Positions 63,130 to 64,000 of a stretch of DNA of 64,000 nucleotides are shown here, one piece after another (positions within the stretch are counted from its first letter, which is position 1; each line of letters begins with the position of its first letter). The translations under genes and the position numbers were made by a program. This DNA comes from Montifringilla adamsi (taxonomy: Eukaryota > Chordata > Aves > Passeriformes > Passeridae), in the NCBI GenBank assembly GCA_017590115.1, contig JAGGNK010011336.1, positions 1,302,001-1,366,000 on the forward strand, read 5' to 3'. The notes beneath the pieces are model-generated. The model was given only the letters and a program-made list of their open reading frames with translations. It was not told the origin of the DNA and did no database searches.

Positions 63130-64000
63130 GTAAGAAATTCAAGCTAGTGATTTTATAAGTCTTTTAGATACACTTTTATTTTTCCCCCAAACCTTGTAAG
63201 CTGGGGATTCATTTCCAAAATAGCTTTCCTATCAAATACAGCATATATAGGTTATAAAACCCCAAAGGTGTAATCAGCACGTTTTTAAGGAAGCTGATTA
63301 ACAGGTTTGCCAAATTATCCAGCCCAGAATTGTGTGTATATATTATTAAACCCTATTTTGAGTTTGCATATTACCTTCCTTAAGAGTGTCTTAGTTCCTC
63401 TGTTTGGTGTTTTATATATTTATATATTATATTTTGTAAATATTATATATTTCAAAGATAAATAAAAAGTTTTGTCTTATTAAGAGAAAAATTGCATAGA
63501 ATGAGAAAAACTTCTTAGGTAACTTTGGAATCTTTTAACTTGTAAATTAGCAATGAAAGCAGTGAGATAAGTCTTTGGGAATATATTTGAAGTCTTAATG
63601 AAAGGGTCAGATTACAAAAAGCCATAGTGGGAGTATTATATGAGGAAGCTTTAAAGTTAGTTGCAGTGTATTAAAAAAACAACATTCAAACAAATTATTT
63701 TTCACTGCAGTATGCCAAGTTTTTGGAGATAGAATTAAAATTGGGCTTTCATTTTAGACCAAGTAAAGCATAATACTAGACTATAATACTGCGTATACTA
63801 GTGAGATCCAAATGCCCACGGTGTTGCAAGAGAACATTTTCCCTCAGGCATTTGAAATGTAATGCTTCTTTAATATTCTCTGTTGGATATTGTTAGAATG
63901 GAATTTCAAATATTTCCTGCAATTTGAGTTAAAGATTACTGAATAATGCTGAGCAGCAGAAAATTTTTGAAGCGTACATCTAAAGCTGGCATAGTAGCTT
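63130..64000. other. Non-coding AT-rich DNA to window end
   Basis: Contains a TATATATT-rich tract at 63411-63452. No further exon recognised before the edge. Confidence 0.5.
63411..63452. repeat. TA-rich tract
   Basis: Imperfect TATATTTATATATTATAT sequence; low complexity. Confidence 0.75.

Noticed and set aside
24526..64000. Search for MDH1 exons
   Set aside because: No frame on either strand shows cytosolic malate dehydrogenase motifs such as the N-terminal glycine-rich nucleotide-binding segment.

Overview
The window is a 64 kb piece of vertebrate nuclear DNA, almost certainly from a bird and probably a passerine. It is AT-rich and nearly all non-coding, with small exons separated by kilobase introns. 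It carries CR1 LINE tails that end in the ATTCTATGA-type terminus, and several endogenous-retrovirus LTRs of types I recall as common in passerine genomes. There are no operons, prokaryotic genes, CRISPR arrays or recognisable structural RNAs.

The one gene I recognise is WDPCP (Fritz homologue, CPLANE ciliogenesis and planar-polarity complex) on the minus strand. Eight exons between 24525 and 2341 join in phase, with GT..AG boundaries throughout, to give the first 243 codons. That is roughly the N-terminal third of the protein. Transcription runs from high to low coordinates and the rest of the gene lies beyond position 1. The ATG exon is preceded by a good splice acceptor, so the promoter and 5' UTR exon(s) lie further right. 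In mammals WDPCP and MDH1 are divergent from a shared promoter. I see neither MDH1 coding sequence nor a CpG-island-like promoter in the window, so 24.5-64 kb is most likely the first (5' UTR) intron of WDPCP or upstream intergenic DNA.

Layout: 1-2340, WDPCP intron. 2341-24525, eight WDPCP exons; their introns hold a CR1 tail (about 12.8 kb), an AAT/ATC microsatellite (18.1 kb), an 80-84 bp tandem duplication (20.1 kb) and an LTR (21.6-22.2 kb). 24.5-30 kb, a repeat-rich stretch with two solo LTRs and a CR1 fragment retaining part of the reverse-transcriptase ORF. 30-59 kb, mostly unique AT-rich DNA with one old CR1 tail, microsatellites, a perfect hairpin and four weak exon-like reading frames. 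59-64 kb, a solo LTR, a CR1 tail, and two exon-shaped segments near the right edge.

I found no convincing undescribed system. The best leads are exon-like segments whose splice signals and reading frames look better than the background (46.3, 50.3, 52.4 and 63.1 kb), and AT-rich, homeodomain-motif-rich blocks in WDPCP introns that could be conserved enhancers. In DNA this AT-rich, frames of 50-120 codons arise often by chance, so these are hypotheses only.
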